Positions 59,910-64,000 of a stretch of DNA of 64,000 nucleotides are shown one piece after another. The notes below the pieces were generated by a model that was given only the letters and a program-made list of their open reading frames with translations, was not told the DNA's origin and did not search any database. This stretch comes from UBA7702 sp040776805 (GTDB lineage: Bacteria > Bacillota > Dehalobacteriia > UBA7702): the NCBI GenBank assembly GCA_040776805.1, contig JAXGZS010000004.1, positions 1-64,000 on the forward strand, in the 5' to 3' direction. Position 1 is the stretch's first letter; each line of letters begins with the position of its first letter. The translations under genes were made by a program, and so were the position numbers.

Positions 59910-61694
59910 TTACCTGTCATTACGAAGTCTTTCTCTAAGTTTAAACGTTTCTTCCTCGTCCACAAAAAATGCTTCCTGGGACGTATTGACGACGACGCCA
60001 TATATCCTTTCGGCAAATTCCTTGGAAATCCAGCCTTCCCGTACGCGGTGGCAGACAAGGCGGGGTTCCCTTTCCAAGGGATCGCCATAACCGCCGCCGC
60101 TGGAGCTTTCCGAAACGATCGCCTCCCCAAATTCGATGACCGGTTCCGCGAAAGGCGGCAGATCGGTTCTGCTGCTTTCCCCTTCCTTCAGGTTATATTT
60201 CCAGGCCGCCGCTTTATGGCCGCAAAGTCCTCCCGCCGCGCCTTTGGGCGGGTTATCAATACCATCGCAGGAATAGGCGCAGGTAACCGGTTCCTGTCGG
60301 GGTGTGAGTACAAATTTGCAGGAAGGGGCGGAATCATATTTCCCCGCGCCCACGGTATCCGTCATAATCTCCTCATGCACCACTTTAAAGGGATATTGCT
60401 GTTCCAAAACTTCCGTGGAATTCCAGTTCATGGCGCCGCCGGTGACCGGATACTGATAAGTAACCCAACCGTCGTGACCGTTGACGCCAGGGCCTCCCGT
60501 CATGCCGCAGAAAATTTGATTGACATAAGGTTCGTAGTTTTTTCTAAAATCCTTGCCTGAAACCACAGCCACCGCCGGACATTGCACAGCGCCGCCTTCG
60601 GCGATCCCATGGTTCGGTTCGATCTGATTCATCAGCGCCTGGACCCCGGAGATCAGGCGGTCGGCATAGTTTGTCGTCGCCAAAGACGAAGAAAAGGGCA
60701 TTTTGGATTTACCGACAATACAGCCTTCCCGCATCAGCACTTTAATATGGCTCATGGCCCCCTCGTTACAGGGAATATCGGTGGTCAAATGGTTGAGCAC
60801 CCCCGTAACAACGCTGGCCAAGGTCGTCGCTTCGCACATATTGAGGCCGCAAGGTAAAGAATCGCGATTATCCCTCATATCAAAAACAATATTTCCTTCC
60901 TCAGGAAAAACATCACATTTGATATGAATCGTCACTTCCGGTACGACGCCTTTGATGGCGTCGCAGGTAATATCGTATTCCCAATGGCCGCTGGGGAGTT
61001 TTTTGATTTCTTCCGCCATACGTACGGAACCGTATTCCTGATACGCCGCGCAAAATTCCTTGATCAGGTCGTTGCCATATTCCGCACAGAGTTCTTCCAG
61101 CCGTTTTTCGCCGGTTCTGGAGGAACCGACACAGGCAAGGTAATCGCCATACCACATTTCGGGAACGCGAATCCGCTGCTTGGCAATGGCAATGATATCA
61201 TGCACATCGGAATAGTCCTTCTGTATCTTGATGCAGGGCCAATCCAAGGCGCCTTCCTCATAGAGATCTTTCGCGATGGGATGGTAAGTGCTGGGGATGC
61301 TGTTGCCGCAGTCCGCCTGGTGTCCTTTGGTTACCGCGAAAAACATCAACTCCCCTTTATGAAATACCGGCGCAATGTAAGTATAGTCGGCATGGTGGGT
61401 GTTTCCGTGGTAGGGCGAGTTATTGAGGAACAAATCGCCTTTCTTGACGCCCTCCGGGTGACTGAAACAGGGGTTCACGGTAAGCCCCATGTTGGCACAG
61501 TGTACCGGGATGCTTTCCGCCAAGGCGATCACGTCGCCGTTTTTATCACAAATTGCGGTAGACAAGTCATGACAGACACTCATGAGCTGTGATCTTGCGG
61601 TTCTCATCAACGTATTGGTCATTTCCAAACCAATACTGTACAGTCTGCTGGAAAGGACCGACATAAGATACGGCTCCATTTTCTTGTTTTTCAT
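59910..61694 (-). CDS. hyuB: Hydantoinase/oxoprolinase family subunit B
   Basis: A 594-residue HyuB-type catalytic subunit. Typical segments are MEPYLMSVLSSRLYSIGLEM, DLSTAICDKNGDVIALAESI, NNSPYHGNTHHADYTYIAPV and TKGHQADCGNSIP. The His and Asp residues in these motifs are likely metal ligands. AGGAGGTATC precedes the ATG. It follows the ABC importer ATPase by 50 bp, so importer and enzyme are probably one transcript. Length fits N-methylhydantoinase B better than acetone carboxylase alpha (about 770). Confidence 0.9.
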   Translation of the reverse strand: MKNKKMEPYLMSVLSSRLYSIGLEMTNTLMRTARSQLMSVCHDLSTAICDKNGDVIALAESIPVHCANMGLTVNPCFSHPEGVKKGDLFLNNSPYHGNTHHADYTYIAPVFHKGELMFFAVTKGHQADCGNSIPSTYHPIAKDLYEEGALDWPCIKIQKDYSDVHDIIAIAKQRIRVPEMWYGDYLACVGSSRTGEKRLEELCAEYGNDLIKEFCAAYQEYGSVRMAEEIKKLPSGHWEYDITCDAIKGVVPEVTIHIKCDVFPEEGNIVFDMRDNRDSLPCGLNMCEATTLASVVTGVLNHLTTDIPCNEGAMSHIKVLMREGCIVGKSKMPFSSSLATTNYADRLISGVQALMNQIEPNHGIAEGGAVQCPAVAVVSGKDFRKNYEPYVNQIFCGMTGGPGVNGHDGWVTYQYPVTGGAMNWNSTEVLEQQYPFKVVHEEIMTDTVGAGKYDSAPSCKFVLTPRQEPVTCAYSCDGIDNPPKGAAGGLCGHKAAAWKYNLKEGESSRTDLPPFAEPVIEFGEAIVSESSSGGGYGDPLEREPRLVCHRVREGWISKEFAERIYGVVVNTSQEAFFVDEEETFKLRERLRNDR

Positions 61695-61744
61695 GAATGA
61701 TACCTCCTATGTTTTTTATCTTCTCCTCATCATATTATCGTTTT

Positions 61745-62929
61745 TTACACCAAAGATTTCAGTATTTCCGCCTGGGTTACGATGCCCAGCAGGCGCTCTT
61801 CCCCGTCAATCACGGCAATGGGATACCGGGCGGCGGCGGCCGCGGGCATCAAATCGTAAATACGGGTGGTTTTTTTTACGGTGGGCTGCTCTTTCGTGAT
61901 CAGCTCAGAAAGCGCGGCTTCCCCTTTTTCAGCCCGGAGCGCCTGTTCCAAGCAAAGTACCCCCAAATACCGGGACTTTTCATCGACGACATAGGCATTG
62001 GCTACCCCTAAATTTCGCATTTGCGCTGCGGCAAAAGCGGCGCCATCGGCTAATTTCACCGTGCACGGCGGTGCACACATAATATGTTCAGCACAAAATA
62101 CCTGCGCTTTATTGGCGTTATTGATGAATTTCTCGACGTATGCGTCTGCCGGATGGGAAGTCATCCCCTCCGGCGTTGCCGTTTGAATCATTTTGCCGTC
62201 TTTCATGATGGAAATGGTATCCCCGAGTTTAAAGGCCTCGTTGATATCATGGGTAATAAAAACCACTGTTTTATTGAGCTTTTTCTGAAGCAATAGTAGT
62301 TCCTTTTGCATATCATTGCGTACCAGGGGGTCCAGGGCGGAAAAGGGCTCGTCCATGAGTAATACCTCGGGATCGTTGGCCAACGCCCGGGCAATGCCGA
62401 CGCGCTGGCGCATCCCGCCGCTTAAGTTGGCAATGCTCTTATGCTCCCAACCTTTTAAGCCCACCATGGCAATGATTTCTCTTGCTTTCTCTTCCCGCTT
62501 CGCTTTGGGGACGCCGCGGACCTCAAGTCCGTAAGCCACGTTTGATAAAACATCCCGATGAGACATCAGACCAAAGTTTTGGAATACCATGGAGATCTGG
62601 TTTCGTCGGTAATGCAAAAGTTCTTTTTTGCTGAATTCTTGTATATCCTGGCCTTCATAAAAGACTTTCCCCGATGTCGGTCGGTTTAAACCGTTGAGGC
62701 AGCGCACAAGGGTCGATTTGCCGGAACCGGACAGTCCGATCAAAACGTAGATTTTCTTACGTTCCACGGCAAAGGAAACATGATCGATGGCGACGGTAAC
62801 ACCGGTTTGCCGAAAGATCTCCTCTTTGCCGAGACCTTCTTTTAGCAGGGCTTGCGCCGCCTCTTGATTGGCGCCGTATAATTTATATAGATGTTCCGCT
62901 CTGATAATGATATCTTTTTCGTCACTCAT
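61745..62929 (-). CDS. proV: Betaine/proline-type ABC importer ATPase with CBS domains
   Basis: A 394-residue ProV/OpuAA-type ATPase. Walker A is GLSGSGKST, signature NLSGGMRQR, Walker B VLLMDEPFSALDPL, H-loop FITHDINEA. A C-terminal tandem CBS module (about 275-394) is present; in OpuA this senses ionic strength or nucleotides. The start overlaps the permease stop by 4 bp. The linkage to hyuBA rather than osmotic genes suggests uptake of a quaternary-amine-like or hydantoin-like nutrient. Confidence 0.92.
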   Translation of the reverse strand: MSDEKDIIIRAEHLYKLYGANQEAAQALLKEGLGKEEIFRQTGVTVAIDHVSFAVERKKIYVLIGLSGSGKSTLVRCLNGLNRPTSGKVFYEGQDIQEFSKKELLHYRRNQISMVFQNFGLMSHRDVLSNVAYGLEVRGVPKAKREEKAREIIAMVGLKGWEHKSIANLSGGMRQRVGIARALANDPEVLLMDEPFSALDPLVRNDMQKELLLLQKKLNKTVVFITHDINEAFKLGDTISIMKDGKMIQTATPEGMTSHPADAYVEKFINNANKAQVFCAEHIMCAPPCTVKLADGAAFAAAQMRNLGVANAYVVDEKSRYLGVLCLEQALRAEKGEAALSELITKEQPTVKKTTRIYDLMPAAAAARYPIAVIDGEERLLGIVTQAEILKSLV

Positions 62930-63792
62930 TCTGTCTCCCCATCACTTTTTACGACTTCCTGTGTGAGCCGATCAATGACAATGGCCACAATCACAATGGC
63001 GATACCGGCGGCAAACCCCCGACCGCTATCAAGACGGTTGATGCCGATGATGACTTCGGAACCGAGGCCGGTTGCCCCAATCATTGAACAGGTCACCACC
63101 ATGGCAATGGCCATCATGATCGTTTGATTCACACCGGTCATAATCGTCGCCATGGCCTGGGGAATTTGCACTTTCATCAACGTCTGCATTTTTGTAGAGC
63201 CAAAGGCTTGGGCCGCTTCCACCACTTCACCGTTGACCTGCTGAATGCCGTGGCAGGTCAGACGCACAATGGGAGGCACCGCATAAATCGTCGTGGCAAT
63301 TACCGCCGGCACATTGCCAAGGCCCAGCAACATCACGGCGGGAATCAGGTAGACAAAACTCGGCATCGTCTGCATCAAATCAAGGATCGGGCGGACAAGG
63401 GCATGGCCTTTTTGACTGAAGGCAATAAAAACGCCAACGGGAAAGCCCAGCAGCAGTGAGATGATCACCGAGGCCATAACGATGGTAAGCGTTTGGTTCA
63501 TCAGGTTCCAAAGACCCATGGCGCCGATAAAGAACAATAAGGCTGTATATAGAATTGCCCTGATCCATTTATGAGTCGCTTTTAACGTAAGCGCAAACAC
63601 AAGGATCAGCAGCACCCACCAGGGGATATGATTGACGACGGCGCCGATACCGTCCAGCAGCCCCCGCAATATACCGGTCAAGCCATCAAAAAAGCCGCTC
63701 CAATGAACCACCATATACTGAATTCCGTCATCAATCGGCTGTCTAATATCAACGGCGACCTGCTCAGGAAATGTCAAAATCCAATCCGGCAT
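62926..63792 (-). CDS. proW: Betaine/proline-type ABC importer permease
   Basis: A 288-residue ProW/OpuAB-type permease. An N-terminal extension with PIDDGIQYMVVHWSGFFDGL is followed by six membrane helices. The coupling region includes EAAQAFGSTKMQTLMKVQIP and QTIMMAIAMVVTCSMIGATG. It overlaps the ATPase gene by 4 bp and starts 15 bp behind the binding-protein gene, a standard ProXWV order. Confidence 0.92.
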   Translation of the reverse strand: MPDWILTFPEQVAVDIRQPIDDGIQYMVVHWSGFFDGLTGILRGLLDGIGAVVNHIPWWVLLILVFALTLKATHKWIRAILYTALLFFIGAMGLWNLMNQTLTIVMASVIISLLLGFPVGVFIAFSQKGHALVRPILDLMQTMPSFVYLIPAVMLLGLGNVPAVIATTIYAVPPIVRLTCHGIQQVNGEVVEAAQAFGSTKMQTLMKVQIPQAMATIMTGVNQTIMMAIAMVVTCSMIGATGLGSEVIIGINRLDSGRGFAAGIAIVIVAIVIDRLTQEVVKSDGETE

Positions 63793-63807
63793 ATCAATGC
63801 ACCTCTA

Positions 63808-64000
63808 TCATTCAGCCAATGCTTCACGTACCAATTGGGCCTTATCTCCAGGCAGCCATTGATCAAGCAAATCATCGTGTTTATGCAAAAACCATTTTGC
63901 GGCGTCCTCATAGCTTGCATCGTTATCGTTGATATAAGCAAGGGCTTCCGCCGTGAAATCACTGGAGGTCTGATAATTGCTTAAAAATGCACAAAACTCC
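63808..64000 (-). CDS. proX: Betaine-type substrate-binding protein, C-terminal part (cut by window end)
   Basis: The last 63 codons of a gene that begins beyond the window. The fragment contains LSNYQTSSDFTAEALAYIN, then SYEDAAKWFLHKHDDLLDQW and LPGDKAQLVREALAE, the usual end of OpuAC/ProX-type glycine-betaine-binding proteins. It is the first gene of the importer operon. Ligand-binding tryptophans cannot be judged because they lie upstream. Confidence 0.85.
   Translation of the reverse strand, partial: EFCAFLSNYQTSSDFTAEALAYINDNDASYEDAAKWFLHKHDDLLDQWLPGDKAQLVREALAE

Noticed and set aside
57787..61694. Acetone carboxylase subunits
   Set aside because: No gamma-subunit gene is present, and the B subunit is too short for AcxB.

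Overview
The window reads as chromosomal DNA of a spore-forming, probably anaerobic member of the Bacillota. Class Clostridia is my inference, with a Peptococcaceae-like flavour. The evidence is a CotF-type coat protein pair, a small acid-soluble spore protein, strong AGGAGG ribosome binding sites, PerR/Zur regulators, a membrane pyrophosphatase of the K+-dependent type, FmdE-type proteins and HyuAB. Base composition looks close to balanced, except for a clearly AT-rich island at about 43.1-43.3 kb and 46.3-49.8 kb. There are no rRNA genes, no intact tRNA and no CRISPR array.

Layout. 0-0.5 kb: the 3' part of a tRNA-Ser gene without its 5' half, probably the edge of an integrated element. 0.5-9 kb: frameshifted recQ, a membrane protein, a TipA/BmrR-like MerR regulator with its own 19-bp-spacer promoter, katA-perR and two membrane proteins. 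8.5-15 kb: spore proteins, a HAD protein, NudC, small stress proteins, DegV and a tocopherol-cyclase-like protein. 14.8-19.1 kb: a MarR-controlled heterodimeric ABC exporter. 19-26.4 kb: an amino-acid permease, an HD protein, zur-znuBC with divergent znuA, and a TraB-family protein.

26.5-33 kb: a complete glycopeptide-resistance cluster transcribed as vanR-vanS-vanY-vanW-vanH-ligase-vanX. It is followed upstream by uppP. Gene order and vanY/vanW are of vanB type, but VanR and VanS are of the VanA type. Both promoters carry matching 11-bp-spaced boxes. No transposition genes flank it.

33.9-43 kb: metal handling. There is a ZIP transporter, a feo locus with DtxR-like operators, an ArsR regulator, two FmdE paralogues with a converted 71-bp tract, and a FecCD-type ABC importer. 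43.3-46.2 kb: a consensus promoter, a NiCo (czcD) riboswitch and a P2-type ATPase, together suggesting a transition-metal exporter rather than a Ca2+ pump. 46.2-49.8 kb: an FmdE remnant, a 38-residue membrane peptide, and an S-layer-homology protein gene split by an IS1182-family element. Precise excision would restore a 514-codon frame. A remnant of a second copy lies at 43.1 kb.

49.9-57 kb: an Fe-S aldo-keto reductase, galE, trmO, a DUF5808 membrane protein, a frameshifted hppA and an IclR regulator. 56.8-64 kb: an apparent operon of a betaine/proline-type ABC importer (proX truncated by the window end), hyuB, hyuA and iclR. It suggests uptake and ATP-dependent ring opening of a hydantoin-like compound.

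Two conserved genes (recQ, hppA) each carry one small indel. This could be real decay or sequencing error.
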